Shown here piece by piece: positions 1-9,447 of a DNA stretch of 64,000 nt (its first letter is position 1; the number at the start of each line of letters is the position of its first letter). The position numbers were made by a program, and so were the translations under genes. Origin of the DNA: Arenibacterium halophilum (lineage in GTDB: Bacteria; Pseudomonadota; Alphaproteobacteria; Rhodobacterales; Rhodobacteraceae). Below the pieces are notes generated by a model. It saw only the letters and a list, made by a program, of their open reading frames with translations. It was not told the DNA's origin and ran no database searches. The stretch covers positions 124,001-188,000 of the forward strand of contig NZ_VCPC01000003.1 in assembly GCF_005938225.1 (NCBI RefSeq). The letters are read 5' to 3'.

Positions 1-207
1 GTGCCGCCTTGCGCGCCCACCGTTCTGGTGGGCTGCCTGCCTGCGGCCCGGGTTGGCGACATGCACATCGGGATCGGGCCGCACCCGATTGCGCTGGGAT
101 CGTTCACCGTGATGATCCAGAAGATGCCGGCGGCCCGCATTGGCGACATCCACGGGTGTGGCGGGGCCATCACGGTGGGCCTGCCCACGGTTCTGACAGG
201 AGGCTGA
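1..207 (+). CDS. PAAR-domain protein, 3' part
   Basis: The reading frame is already open at base 1, so the gene begins left of the window and only its last 68 codons are here. PAAR proteins cap the VgrG spike of the type VI secretion system (T6SS) and often carry effectors. The visible part has the repeated PAAR pattern: PTVLVG, then LPAARVGDMH, then MPAARIGDIHGCGG and a closing PTVLTGG. It ends soon after the fold, so this looks like a stand-alone PAAR protein without a C-terminal toxin. It lies 8 bases ahead of the FHA gene and reads into the T6SS operon. The GTG at base 1 is probably internal, not the start. Confidence 0.85.
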   Translation: MPPCAPTVLVGCLPAARVGDMHIGIGPHPIALGSFTVMIQKMPAARIGDIHGCGGAITVGLPTVLTGG

Positions 208-215
208 CCAAGCAA

Positions 216-1670
216 ATGCCGGTGACGCTCAAATTCCAGTCGTCGGGGACCGTGCCGGGCAATGCCCGCCCGGTCGAAATGCGTGGTCCAAGCCTGACTG
301 TGGGGCGTGGCCCCGCGAACGATCTGGTGCTTCCCGATCCTGACAGGCTGCTGTCGAAAAATCACTTCGTGATCGAGGATCACAACGGCAACGTTATGAT
401 CGTCGATCTGTCGACCAACGGCACCTTCCTGAACTATTCCAAGATCCCGCTGGGCCGCACGCCGACTCCGCTGAACAATGGCGATGTGTTGGGGCTGGGC
501 ACCTATGAGCTGGTGATCGAGATCGGACAGGACATTCCCGATATGGCCGATCTGCTGGCCCCGCCCGCTCCGCAAGACGGGATATCGCCGGGCCGGGCCG
601 ATCGCGCGCCCGATCCGATGAAGCTGCTGGACGACAGCGGGCCCGACGATTTCCTTGACGATCTGCTGGGCCCCGATACTGCACCCAAGGGGCCGTCGCA
701 GTTGAACCCCGTCGATCCGATCGACGAATTGCTGCCGCCCATGGGCGAAGACGAAGACCCGTTCTTTCAAAAGCCGAAGGATGGCCGCGAAGGCGAGGGC
801 GCCAGCCTGCCGTCGCATGGCGCCTCGGCCAATGACAGCATTCGCTCGGGTGGCGTCCAGGGCGGGAATGCGATCATCCCCGACGATTGGGACGATCTGC
901 TTGACGGCATCGAAACGCCCGGCGCCAAGCCGGAACCGGAACCAGTGCCTGAACCGGCGCCCGTGCGCCGTACCCCGCCGACGATCCCGCCCGAAGATCG
1001 CGCGCCGCCACCGCCCGAGGCCGCGCCCGCACCAGAGCCCAAGCCCGAACCAACCACCAAGGCCCCGCCATCGGCCGAGCAGGCCGATCTGGCGCGCGCC
1101 TTTCTTGCCGCCGCCGGCGCGGGCGAGGTGCGGCTGGACGATGCAGATCTGCCCGGCACGATGGAGCGTATGGGCCGAGTGATGAAATCACTGGTGACCG
1201 GATTGCGCGAAATCCTGATGACGCGCACCTCGATCAAGTCGGAATTCCGCATCGAACAGACAATGATCGGGGCGGGCGGGAACAACCCGCTGAAGTTCTC
1301 GATCAGCCCGGAACAGGCGATCGAGGCGATGGTCAAGCCCGCGACCCGTGGCTACCTTGATCCCGAAGCCGCCGCCGAACAGGCGTTGCAGGACATCAAG
1401 GCGCATGAAGTCGCCATGGTGACAGGGATGGAGGCCGCGCTGAAAGGCGTGCTGCGCAAGCTGGACCCAGAGCAGTTGGCGGGACAGATCGAAACCAGCA
1501 GTGCCTTCGGCAGCCTGTGGAAGGGCAAGAAGGCGCGGTATTGGGAAGTTTACGAAAAGCTTTATGCCGAAATATCCGATCAGGCCGAGAATGATTTCCA
1601 CGACCTGTTCAGCCGTGAATTTGCACGGGCCTACAAGGCGCAGCTGGACAAGCTGAAGCCGAAGGCCTGA
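216..1670 (+). CDS. tagH: T6SS-associated FHA-domain protein TagH
   Basis: 484 residues. The N-terminal forkhead-associated domain (about residues 25-90) shows GRGPANDLVLPD, LSKNHF and STNGTFLN, the phosphothreonine-binding loop pattern. A long Pro/Glu-rich linker (about 120-290) follows, then a helical C-terminal region typical of T6SS FHA proteins (RMGRVMKSLVTGLREIL). In Pseudomonas aeruginosa the equivalent Fha1 is phosphorylated by PpkA and switches secretion on; kinase and phosphatase are both encoded downstream here. ATG at 216 is preferred because AGGAGG lies just before it and the FHA fold begins there; upstream codons in this frame overlap the PAAR gene. The function call is family knowledge plus context. 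Confidence 0.88.
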   Translation: MPVTLKFQSSGTVPGNARPVEMRGPSLTVGRGPANDLVLPDPDRLLSKNHFVIEDHNGNVMIVDLSTNGTFLNYSKIPLGRTPTPLNNGDVLGLGTYELVIEIGQDIPDMADLLAPPAPQDGISPGRADRAPDPMKLLDDSGPDDFLDDLLGPDTAPKGPSQLNPVDPIDELLPPMGEDEDPFFQKPKDGREGEGASLPSHGASANDSIRSGGVQGGNAIIPDDWDDLLDGIETPGAKPEPEPVPEPAPVRRTPPTIPPEDRAPPPPEAAPAPEPKPEPTTKAPPSAEQADLARAFLAAAGAGEVRLDDADLPGTMERMGRVMKSLVTGLREILMTRTSIKSEFRIEQTMIGAGGNNPLKFSISPEQAIEAMVKPATRGYLDPEAAAEQALQDIKAHEVAMVTGMEAALKGVLRKLDPEQLAGQIETSSAFGSLWKGKKARYWEVYEKLYAEISDQAENDFHDLFSREFARAYKAQLDKLKPKA

Positions 1671-1686
1671 GAAGAAGGAGAGCCGC

Positions 1687-3027
1687 GTGTCCTGGGACAG
1701 CAAGGTGCTTTGGACCGAGGGGTTGTTTCTGCAACCCCACCATTTTCAGCAGGCCGACCGCTATCACGAGGCGCTGGTCAGCGGGCTTGCGCGCCGGATT
1801 CGCCCCTATGCCTGGGGTGTCAGCGCGCTGGAGATCGACGACGAGGTGCTGAAGGTCGGGCAGTTCGCGCTGAAGTCGGCTGCCGGTCTGACCGAGGACG
1901 GCACCGTGTTCCGCGTGCCCATGGCCGACGATCACCCTCCCGCGCTGGAAGTGCCGGGCACGATCAAGGATTGCGTCGTCTACCTGACCGTGCCGCAGCG
2001 CCGACAGGGCGCGACCGAGGTCGATATGTCGGGCGCGGAGATGTCGGCCTCGCGCCTGCGCCCGTCCGAGTTGGAAGTGACCGACACGATGGGGCCGCAG
2101 AAGAAGCCGGTGATGCTGGGTGTGGGCAAGATGCGGCTGCAATTCGCGCTGCAGGTGGATGACCTGGCCGACAAGCTGGCGATCCCGATTGCCCGCATCA
2201 TCGAGGTCCGCCCCGACCGCGAGATCATTCTTGATCATGCCTTCGTGCCGTCTTGCCTTGACGTGCGCGCGGCGCATCCGCTGACAGGGTTCCTGCGCGA
2301 GATCGAAGGCCTGCTGTCGCACCGGATGACGGCGCTGGCCGGGCGCATGGCCGAAAGCGGCCCAACACGGGGCGCGGCCGAGGTGCAGGATCTGCTGTTG
2401 CTGACGGTGGTCAACCGGTCGCTGCCGGTATTCCGCCATCTGGCGCAGATCGAGAACCTGCACCCCGAGGATTTGTATCGCGCCAGCATCGCGCTGGCCG
2501 GCGAGCTTTCGGCGCTGATGTCGGCAGACAAGGAACCGCCCAAATTCCCGGCCTATCAGCACAACGATCTGACAGGCACCTTCGCGCCGGTGATCCGGGT
2601 GCTGCGGCAATACCTCAGCTCGGTTCTGGAGCAGACGGCGATTTCCATCGCGCTGGAAGAACGCAAGTACGGCATCAGCGTGGGCGTGATCGCCGACCGC
2701 AAGCTGCTGGGCACCGCCGGGTTCGTGCTGGCGGTGGATGCCGACATTCCCGCCGAAGACGTGCGCCGCCATTTCGCGGGGCAGGCCAAGATCGGCCCGG
2801 TCGAGGAAATCCGCCAACTGGTCAATTCGGCCCTGCCCGGGATCACGCTGCGCCCGCTGCCTGTGGCGCCGCGGCAAATCCCCTATCACGCGGGTGTCGT
2901 CTATTTCGAGATGGACAGCGACAGCCCCTATTGGGCCAAGATGACCACCTCGGGCGGGATTGCCGTGCATGTCTCGGGGCAGTACCCGGGGCTGAAAATG
3001 GAACTCTGGGCGATCCGGAACAACTAG
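1687..3027 (+). CDS. tssK: T6SS baseplate protein TssK
   Basis: 446 residues, the usual length for TssK (ImpJ/VasE). TssK trimers join the baseplate to the TssL-TssM membrane complex. The N-terminus is family-typical (KVLWTEGLFLQPHHFQQ), and the C-terminus carries the conserved stretch around YHAGVVYFEMD and SGGIAVHVSG. A GTG start is supported by AAGGAGAGCCGC immediately upstream. It sits 16 bases after tagH and 15 before tssL, so it is part of one operon. No damage is visible. The tssEFG, sheath and Hcp genes are not in the window. Confidence 0.95.
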   Translation: MSWDSKVLWTEGLFLQPHHFQQADRYHEALVSGLARRIRPYAWGVSALEIDDEVLKVGQFALKSAAGLTEDGTVFRVPMADDHPPALEVPGTIKDCVVYLTVPQRRQGATEVDMSGAEMSASRLRPSELEVTDTMGPQKKPVMLGVGKMRLQFALQVDDLADKLAIPIARIIEVRPDREIILDHAFVPSCLDVRAAHPLTGFLREIEGLLSHRMTALAGRMAESGPTRGAAEVQDLLLLTVVNRSLPVFRHLAQIENLHPEDLYRASIALAGELSALMSADKEPPKFPAYQHNDLTGTFAPVIRVLRQYLSSVLEQTAISIALEERKYGISVGVIADRKLLGTAGFVLAVDADIPAEDVRRHFAGQAKIGPVEEIRQLVNSALPGITLRPLPVAPRQIPYHAGVVYFEMDSDSPYWAKMTTSGGIAVHVSGQYPGLKMELWAIRNN

Positions 3028-3042
3028 GGATTGGGGGCGCCG

Positions 3043-4467
3043 ATGTCGGACAAAGACCCGTTCGCGGAACCAGATGACACCGACAAGACGGTGATCCGCC
3101 CCAATCCGGGCGGGCGGCTGACACCGTCCGCACAGCCCACTCCGGCGGCAGCCGCAACCGCTGCGCCCGCCGACCCGTTGGACCCGGCCGAGCCGCCAAC
3201 CGTGGCCTATGGTGTGCCGCAGGGCCACGCCGCGCAGGCCGCGCCGCGGGCGTCAGGTGGCAATGCCAAGATGGCGATGACGGGCATGAACCGGCTGACC
3301 GCCTGCGCCAGCACGCTGTTTTCGCTGATTTCCCGCATCCGCAATCGCGCCCAGCACATGGACCCGGACAAGCTGCGCCTGTCGGTGGTGGCCGAGGTGC
3401 GCGAGTTCGAAAACCGCGCGTTGCAGGCAGGCATCGCCGCGCAGACAGTCAAGGTGGCCCGCTATGCGCTCTGTGCCACGCTCGACGATGTGGTGTTGAA
3501 CACGCCCTGGGGCGGGCAATCTTCATGGGGGCTGCAGTCAATGGTCGGCACCTTCCACCGCGAAACCGTGGGGGGCGACCGGTTTTACGACCTGCTGGCG
3601 CGGCTGGAAAAGGAACCCGGCAACAACATCGACATGCTGGAATTCCTGTACATGTGCATGTCGCTGGGGTTCGAGGGACGGTTGCGCGTCGAGCAGGGCG
3701 GGGCCGAGAAGCACCTGCAAATCCGCGCCGCGCTGGCCCGCATCATTCGCGCACAGCGTGGGCCGCTGGAGCATGACCTGTCACCGCGCTGGGAAGGGTT
3801 GAAGAAGCCGTTCAAGGCGCTGTCGGCCTGGCGGCTGCTGTGGATCGCCGTGGGGCTGACCTCGGGGCTGTTGCTGATGGAATTCCTGGGCCTGTCCTAT
3901 GCGCTGTCGAATTCGACCGAGCGGGTGATCGGCCAGCTTTCGGTGATCGACAGCGGCCAGCGCGCCACGCTGCTGCGCCGGGCGCCGCCGCCGCCCCCGC
4001 CGCCGCCCGCGCCCACGGCCGAGGAACAGTTGAAAAAGGTCGAAGGCTTCCTGCAGGAAGAAATCGACGATGGCGTGGTCGAGGTGTTCCAGAAGGCCAA
4101 CACTTTGGTGATCCGCATCGCCGGGTCGGGCATGTTCGGGTCGGGGTCCGACGATTTGCAGGCGCGGTTCGAAGAACCCATCGCCCGCGTCGCCCGGTCG
4201 CTGAACGAGGAACCGGGTCCGGTTATCATCGTGGGTCATTCCGACAACGTGCCGATCCGGTCGTCGCGGTTTCCGTCGAACATGCACCTGTCGCTGGCGC
4301 GCGCCAAATCGGTGATGAACGGCATCGCGCGCATCTTTGACGACCCCAACCGCCTGACCGCCGAAGGCCGCGCCGACAAGGAACCGATTGCCGACAATGG
4401 CACGGCAGAAGGCCGCGCCAAGAACCGCCGGATCGAAGTTGTACTGGTGCGGGAGAGTGACCAATGA
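3043..4467 (+). CDS. tssL: T6SS membrane protein TssL (DotU) with C-terminal OmpA domain
   Basis: 474 residues. The order is a disordered Pro/Ala-rich N-terminus (1-75), a DotU/IcmH cytoplasmic domain (about 75-255), a single membrane helix (about 266-289), an eight-proline run (about residue 312) and an OmpA/MotB-like domain (about 345-474). The last shows GHSDNVPIRSSRF, LSLARAKSV and GRAKNRRIEVV. DotU links the baseplate to TssM, and the OmpA domain probably anchors the complex to peptidoglycan, as in other evolved TssL proteins. ATG 3043 is chosen over TTG 3031 because GGGATTGGGGGC lies just before it. It ends in an ATGA overlap with tssM, suggesting translational coupling. Confidence 0.94.
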   Translation: MSDKDPFAEPDDTDKTVIRPNPGGRLTPSAQPTPAAAATAAPADPLDPAEPPTVAYGVPQGHAAQAAPRASGGNAKMAMTGMNRLTACASTLFSLISRIRNRAQHMDPDKLRLSVVAEVREFENRALQAGIAAQTVKVARYALCATLDDVVLNTPWGGQSSWGLQSMVGTFHRETVGGDRFYDLLARLEKEPGNNIDMLEFLYMCMSLGFEGRLRVEQGGAEKHLQIRAALARIIRAQRGPLEHDLSPRWEGLKKPFKALSAWRLLWIAVGLTSGLLLMEFLGLSYALSNSTERVIGQLSVIDSGQRATLLRRAPPPPPPPPAPTAEEQLKKVEGFLQEEIDDGVVEVFQKANTLVIRIAGSGMFGSGSDDLQARFEEPIARVARSLNEEPGPVIIVGHSDNVPIRSSRFPSNMHLSLARAKSVMNGIARIFDDPNRLTAEGRADKEPIADNGTAEGRAKNRRIEVVLVRESDQ

Positions 4468-7400
4468 TCCGCCTGTTTATGCGCGCCATGCGCTCGATCT
4501 ATTTCGCGCTGTTTTTTGCGGCGCTGGTGCTGTCGCTGGCGATCTGGTTCCTTGGCCCGCTGATCGGAACAGAGGCCTGGCACCCGCTGGCCAGCCTCAA
4601 GGCGCGGATCATCACGGTGACGATCCTGTGTTTCCTGTTCGTGATGACGATGCTGCTGATCCTGGTGCTGCGCCTGCGCCGGAATCGCAAGATGACCGAG
4701 GATATGGCCGAAGCCGTCGAGCCTGTCGAAGATGATGTGGTCTCGGAAGAAATCGGAGAGCTGCGCGGCAAGTTCAAGGCAGCGATCACCGAACTGCGCA
4801 AATCGAAGAACGGCAAACGGTCGCTGCGCGAGCTGCCCTGGTATGTCATCATCGGCCCGCCCGGCGCGGGCAAAACTACGGCTATCGTGAATTCGGGGCT
4901 GCAATTCCCGCTGGCCGACAAGCTGGGCAAGGCCGCCGTGGGCGGCGTGGGCGGAACGCGCAACTGTGACTGGTGGTTCACCAACGAGGCCGTGCTGATC
5001 GACACCGCCGGGCGCTACACCACGCAGGAAAGCGACGCCGAAACCGACAATGCCGCCTGGATCGGGTTTCTTGGTCTGCTGAAAAAATACCGGAAACGCC
5101 AGCCGATCAACGGCGCGGTGGTGGCAATTTCGCTGTCCGATCTGTCCTTGCAAGACGAGATGACCCAGAAGGCCCACGCGCAGGCTGTGCGCAGGCGCCT
5201 GAACGAACTGCGCGAAAAGCTGGGCGTGCGGTTCCCGGTTTACGTTCTGTTCACCAAGGCCGATCTGATCGCTGGCTTCACCGAATTCTACGACGATCTG
5301 GGCAAGGAAGGGCGCGAACAGGTCTGGGGCTTTACCCTTCCGCTGGACAAGGCGCGCACCGAGACGCCGCCCGTGGCCGGTTTTGACGAGGAATTCGGCG
5401 CCCTGCTGGGCCAGCTGAACGCGCAGATGCTGGAGAAGATGCAGCGCGAGACCGACCAGCAGCGCCGCGCGCTGATTGCCGGCTTCCCGGCGCAGGTCGC
5501 CTCGGTCCGCGTTGTGGCGCGCGATTTCCTGAACGAGGTGTTCCAGGACAACCGCTATGAGAACCGCCAGATGCTGCGCGGCGTCTACCTGACCAGCGGC
5601 ACGCAGGAAGGCACGCCCATCGACCGGCTGATGCTGGGCATGGCGCAGACCTTCGGCATCGGGCGTCAGGCTATCGGCACCGGGCAGGGCACCGGGCGGT
5701 CGTTCTTCCTGACCAGGCTGTTTGAATCGGTGATGTTCAACGAGGCCGGGCTGGTTTCGGCCGATGACAAGGTAGAACGCCGCTATCGCTGGACCCAGCG
5801 GGCGGCGATTGCCGCGACCGTGCTGATCGCGCTGGGCATGGGGGCGCTGTGGGTGCGCAGCTACCTTGGCAATACCGCGATCATCGCGCAGGCGGCCGAA
5901 CAGGTCGACAATTACAATCAGGCGGCCTCGGCTCTGCCGCCCAGCCCGGTGGGTGATACCGATCTGCCGCCCGTGGTGCTGGCGCTGAACCAGCTGCGCG
6001 ATCTGCCCGGCAATCCGGTGCTGTCCGACCCCGATCCCGATGGCAGCGTGCGCTATGGCCTGTACCAGGGCGAGGTGATCGGCACGCAGGCCGCGCAAAG
6101 CTATCGCGCGGCGCTGAACCAGCGGCTTCTGCCCCGGCTTCTGCTTCGGCTGGAGGAACAGATCACCGCCAACATGAACAACCCCGAGCTGCTCTACGAG
6201 GCGCTCAAGATCTACATGATGCTGGGGCTTCAGGGGCCGATGAACGTCGATCTGGTCAAGGAGTGGATGCAGGTCGACTGGTCGCTGGTCTATCCCGGCG
6301 TGGTGCGTGACCAACTGCGCGCCGATCTGAACGACCACCTTGATGCGTTGCTGTCTCAGCCGATGGAAGAGATTGACCTGAACGGCCCCTTGGTCGAACA
6401 GGTGCAGGGCATCCTGACCGAGCTGCCGCTGGCGCAGCGCGTCTACAACGGCATCATCAACAGCACCACCGCCACCGCTTTGCCGAAATGGCGCATCACC
6501 GAGGTGGGCGGCCCGTCGGTCGCGCGGGTTCTGGTGCGCAGCTCGGGCAAGCCGCTGAACGACGGGGTCGAGGGGATTTTCACCTACAACGGTTTCAACG
6601 ACGTGTTCCTGCCCGAAGCGGTCAGCGTGGCCGAACGGGTGCAGTCCGAGGCATGGGTGCTGGGCGAACGCGGCGAGGCGATCCAGACCGAAGGCGCGTT
6701 GCTGCAGCTTAGCCGCGATGTGCTGGATCTGTATTACAACGACTATATTGCGCGGTACGACGGGGTGCTGGCCGACCTGGACATCATCCCGATGGAAAGC
6801 CTCAGCCACGCGGTCGAAGTGACGAATGTGCTGTCGGGGCCAACCTCGCCCATCGTCAATATCCTGACCGAAATCTCGAATGAAACCAAGCTGACCGAAG
6901 ATCGCAATGCGCTGAATACCGAGTCGCTCAGCGATGGGGCGCAAAGCATCGCCAGGCTGGAAGCGAGGTCGAGCCTGTCGATCCAGGGGCAGATTCTGCT
7001 CGAGGCGCTGACCTCGGCGGCGACCACGCAAACGGGCGTGCCGCCCAAGCCGCCCGGGGCCTATGTCGAAGATCGCTTTGCCTGGCTGCACCAGTTGACG
7101 GAACGCCCCGAAGGCCAGCCCAGCCAGCTGGACCGGCTGATGCAGGCGCTGACGGCTGTCTATCAGGAAATGAACAAGATGACGTTCTCGGGCGTCTCGA
7201 CAGGCGGCGAAACCGGGCAGGCGCTGTTGCAGTTCCAGCAGGCCGCCAGCCGGATCGAAGGCCCGATGCCGCGCTGGGCCGCGCAGATCGCGACCGGGTC
7301 GTCTGGCATTACCTCTGACAGTACCCGCGCCTCGATCAACGCGCGCTGGCAGGCCAACGTGCTGCCGTTCTGCGAAAAAGCGCTCGACAATCGCTATCCG

Positions 7401-8030
7401 TTCAACAAACGCGCCGGGGCCGACGTGGCGATGGCCGATTTCGCGCGGCTGTTCGCGCCGGGCGGGTTGATCGACAGTTTCTTCAACGAGGCGCTGTTGA
7501 AGCACGTTGATATCCGCACCCGTCCGTGGACTTGGAAATCGGTCAACAACGTCGATCTGGGCATCAGCCAGGCGGTGCTGGACCAGATGCAGAACGCGTC
7601 CGAAATCCGCGAGGCATTCTTTGGTGGCAGCGCCACGCCGCTGGTGCAGTTCCAGATCACACCCGAGGCATTGGACCCCAAGGCCAAATCGGTGACGCTG
7701 GAAATCGACGGGCAGCGGGTGGAATTCGCGCAGCGCAGCGGCCAGCCGAACCCGGTGGCGATTACATGGCCCGGCGCGGTGGGGCTGGCGCGGGTGCACT
7801 ACGAACCCGACCGCAAGAACATCGAAAGCACCCTCAGCCGCGATGGCCCGTGGGGCTGGTTCCGCCTGCTGGACGCGGCCGAGGTGCGCGGATCGAACGT
7901 ATCCGACCGCAAACGCGTGATCTTCAACGTGGGTGGGCGCATCGCGATCTTCCAGATGCAGTCCGGCTCTGTGCTCAACCCCTTTGCCCTTCCGGCGCTG
8001 GCCAAGTTCAGTTGCCCGAAATCCATGTGA
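4464..8030 (+). CDS. tssM: T6SS membrane complex protein TssM (IcmF)
   Basis: 1188 residues, normal for TssM. Two N-terminal membrane helices (about 10-30 and 48-72) precede a cytoplasmic NTPase-like domain with an intact Walker A (GPPGAGKTT, about 131-139) and LIDTAGRYTT as the Walker B/switch region. A third helix (about 448-468) leads to a large periplasmic part containing the IcmF-related and C-terminal TssM regions (ending near the NVGGRIAIFQMQ stretch). TssM forms the trans-envelope channel with TssL and the TssJ lipoprotein; tssJ is not in the window. ATG overlaps the tssL stop (ATGA) and the TGA overlaps the next start (TGATG). Confidence 0.95.
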   Translation: MIRLFMRAMRSIYFALFFAALVLSLAIWFLGPLIGTEAWHPLASLKARIITVTILCFLFVMTMLLILVLRLRRNRKMTEDMAEAVEPVEDDVVSEEIGELRGKFKAAITELRKSKNGKRSLRELPWYVIIGPPGAGKTTAIVNSGLQFPLADKLGKAAVGGVGGTRNCDWWFTNEAVLIDTAGRYTTQESDAETDNAAWIGFLGLLKKYRKRQPINGAVVAISLSDLSLQDEMTQKAHAQAVRRRLNELREKLGVRFPVYVLFTKADLIAGFTEFYDDLGKEGREQVWGFTLPLDKARTETPPVAGFDEEFGALLGQLNAQMLEKMQRETDQQRRALIAGFPAQVASVRVVARDFLNEVFQDNRYENRQMLRGVYLTSGTQEGTPIDRLMLGMAQTFGIGRQAIGTGQGTGRSFFLTRLFESVMFNEAGLVSADDKVERRYRWTQRAAIAATVLIALGMGALWVRSYLGNTAIIAQAAEQVDNYNQAASALPPSPVGDTDLPPVVLALNQLRDLPGNPVLSDPDPDGSVRYGLYQGEVIGTQAAQSYRAALNQRLLPRLLLRLEEQITANMNNPELLYEALKIYMMLGLQGPMNVDLVKEWMQVDWSLVYPGVVRDQLRADLNDHLDALLSQPMEEIDLNGPLVEQVQGILTELPLAQRVYNGIINSTTATALPKWRITEVGGPSVARVLVRSSGKPLNDGVEGIFTYNGFNDVFLPEAVSVAERVQSEAWVLGERGEAIQTEGALLQLSRDVLDLYYNDYIARYDGVLADLDIIPMESLSHAVEVTNVLSGPTSPIVNILTEISNETKLTEDRNALNTESLSDGAQSIARLEARSSLSIQGQILLEALTSAATTQTGVPPKPPGAYVEDRFAWLHQLTERPEGQPSQLDRLMQALTAVYQEMNKMTFSGVSTGGETGQALLQFQQAASRIEGPMPRWAAQIATGSSGITSDSTRASINARWQANVLPFCEKALDNRYPFNKRAGADVAMADFARLFAPGGLIDSFFNEALLKHVDIRTRPWTWKSVNNVDLGISQAVLDQMQNASEIREAFFGGSATPLVQFQITPEALDPKAKSVTLEIDGQRVEFAQRSGQPNPVAITWPGAVGLARVHYEPDRKNIESTLSRDGPWGWFRLLDAAEVRGSNVSDRKRVIFNVGGRIAIFQMQSGSVLNPFALPALAKFSCPKSM

Positions 8031-8710
8031 TGGCGGCGATGTTCGGCGCATTCGGCAAGATGCCGTCGGTGGGCGATTTCTTTCGCATTAACCTTGGGCC
8101 GGGGTTCGTGACGCCGTGGGATACCTGGATCCAGCAGGTGATGCTGGGCGCTCAGGGCGTGTTCGGCAATCGTTTCGACGCATATTACATGTCCGCACCG
8201 ATCTGGCGCTTCAGCCTCTCGGCGGGGCTGGCCGGGCCGCAGAAGATGCTGGGGGTGCTGATGCCCTCGGTCGATCGGGTGGGGCGGCGGTTTCCGCTGA
8301 CCCTCGCCGCGCCGATGGACACGCCCGGCTCCGCGCCGCTGGACCATTTCCGTGAAGAGACGCTGTTTGCGCAGTTGGAAACGCTGGCCCTGTCGGCGCT
8401 GGGCGATGACATGACGCGCGAGGGTTTGGCCGAGCGGCTGGGCGATCTGCCCGCGATGCCCCTGCGCGGTGCTGCCCCGCTGCGTGCCCATGCGGGTGCG
8501 ATGGTGCTGACCGGTGCGGGCGAGGGCGGGTTTCTGCCCGATCTGGCCTCCGGCCTGCTGGCCGGAAAATATTCGGCACCTACCATGTGGAGTGCTGTTG
8601 TGAACGATGTGACCCGGGTTATGATTTGCGATGGTTTACCAAATGACACCAAAGGCTGCGCGCTGTTCGATCTGGATGCCCCGCTATGGACAGAGGCAGG
8701 TGCGCCATGA
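8030..8710 (+). CDS. tagF: T6SS-associated protein TagF
   Basis: 226 residues with the TagF N-terminal signature near the start (GAFGKMPSVGDFFR) and later SVDRVGRRFPLTL. In Pseudomonas and Agrobacterium TagF is a post-translational repressor of T6SS that binds Fha; in some alphaproteobacteria it is fused to PppA. Here TagF and PppA are separate genes that overlap by 4 bases. The start is ATG 8030 in a TGATG overlap with tssM; GTG 8027 is in frame too. No transmembrane segment is seen. The role as a repressor is from family knowledge. Confidence 0.88.
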   Translation: MAAMFGAFGKMPSVGDFFRINLGPGFVTPWDTWIQQVMLGAQGVFGNRFDAYYMSAPIWRFSLSAGLAGPQKMLGVLMPSVDRVGRRFPLTLAAPMDTPGSAPLDHFREETLFAQLETLALSALGDDMTREGLAERLGDLPAMPLRGAAPLRAHAGAMVLTGAGEGGFLPDLASGLLAGKYSAPTMWSAVVNDVTRVMICDGLPNDTKGCALFDLDAPLWTEAGAP

Positions 8711-9429
8711 GTGATCGTTCCGCCTATCGCTACAACGCCAAAACCCATGTGGGCCTGAAACGCCGTGTAAACGAAGACGCGGTGCTGGCCTTGCCCGAAC
8801 ACGATATCTGGGTCGTCTCGGACGGCATGGGCGGTCACGAGGCGGGTGATTACGCCAGCCGGTTGATTGCCGATTCCATTGCCACCATTCCCCTGGGGCT
8901 GGACCCGGCCAGCCGGATGCACGCCCTGCGCGATGCGATCCGCACCGCCCATACCATGATCGTGCAGGAAGCCGAGGCGCGCGGGCGCGGGGTGATCGGG
9001 GCGACGGTGGCGGCGCTGATGATCTCGGGGCCGCATTTCGTGGCGATCTGGGCCGGCGACAGCCGCATCTATCGCCTGCGCGACGGCCGGATCGAGCTGT
9101 TGACGACAGACCATTCCGCCGTCGCGGAATTCGTCGCCGCAGGCCAGATGACGTGGGACGAGGCCGAAATGCACCCCCATTCCAACGCCATCACCCGCGC
9201 TGTCGGCGTGGGCGACGAGTTGGAGTTGGACAAGGTGCGCGGCGATGTGCAAAGCGGCGACCGCTATCTGCTGTGCTCGGACGGGCTGACCAAATACGCA
9301 ACCTTCGCAATCCTGGAACGCGCGCTGGGGCGGTTCCCGCTGGAAACCGTGTCGGACGAGCTGATTCAGATCGCGCTGACCGGCGGCGGGGCCGACAATA
9401 TCTCGGTCATCGTGGTGGACGTGCTGTAA
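8707..9429 (+). CDS. pppA: PP2C-type protein phosphatase PppA (TagG)
   Basis: 240 residues covering a complete PPM/PP2C phosphatase domain: KRRVNEDAV, VSDGMGGHEAGD, AGDSRIYRLRDG, LLCSDGLTKY and GGADNISVIVVD. All metal-binding aspartates of the family are visible. In T6SS loci PppA removes phosphate from Fha and opposes the kinase PpkA, whose gene faces this one 18 bases downstream. The start is ATG 8707 overlapping the tagF stop (ATGA). It has no membrane segment, so it should be cytoplasmic. It is the last gene of the rightward T6SS operon. Confidence 0.92.
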   Translation: MSDRSAYRYNAKTHVGLKRRVNEDAVLALPEHDIWVVSDGMGGHEAGDYASRLIADSIATIPLGLDPASRMHALRDAIRTAHTMIVQEAEARGRGVIGATVAALMISGPHFVAIWAGDSRIYRLRDGRIELLTTDHSAVAEFVAAGQMTWDEAEMHPHSNAITRAVGVGDELELDKVRGDVQSGDRYLLCSDGLTKYATFAILERALGRFPLETVSDELIQIALTGGGADNISVIVVDVL

Positions 9430-9447
9430 CGTCGGCAAACACGCACC

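Noticed and set aside
4236-8051. Very long open frame on the minus strand opposite tssL-tssM
   Set aside because: It has no recognisable domain, is rich in Arg/His/Gln/Pro like other antisense frames in GC-rich DNA, and the plus strand carries clear T6SS genes.
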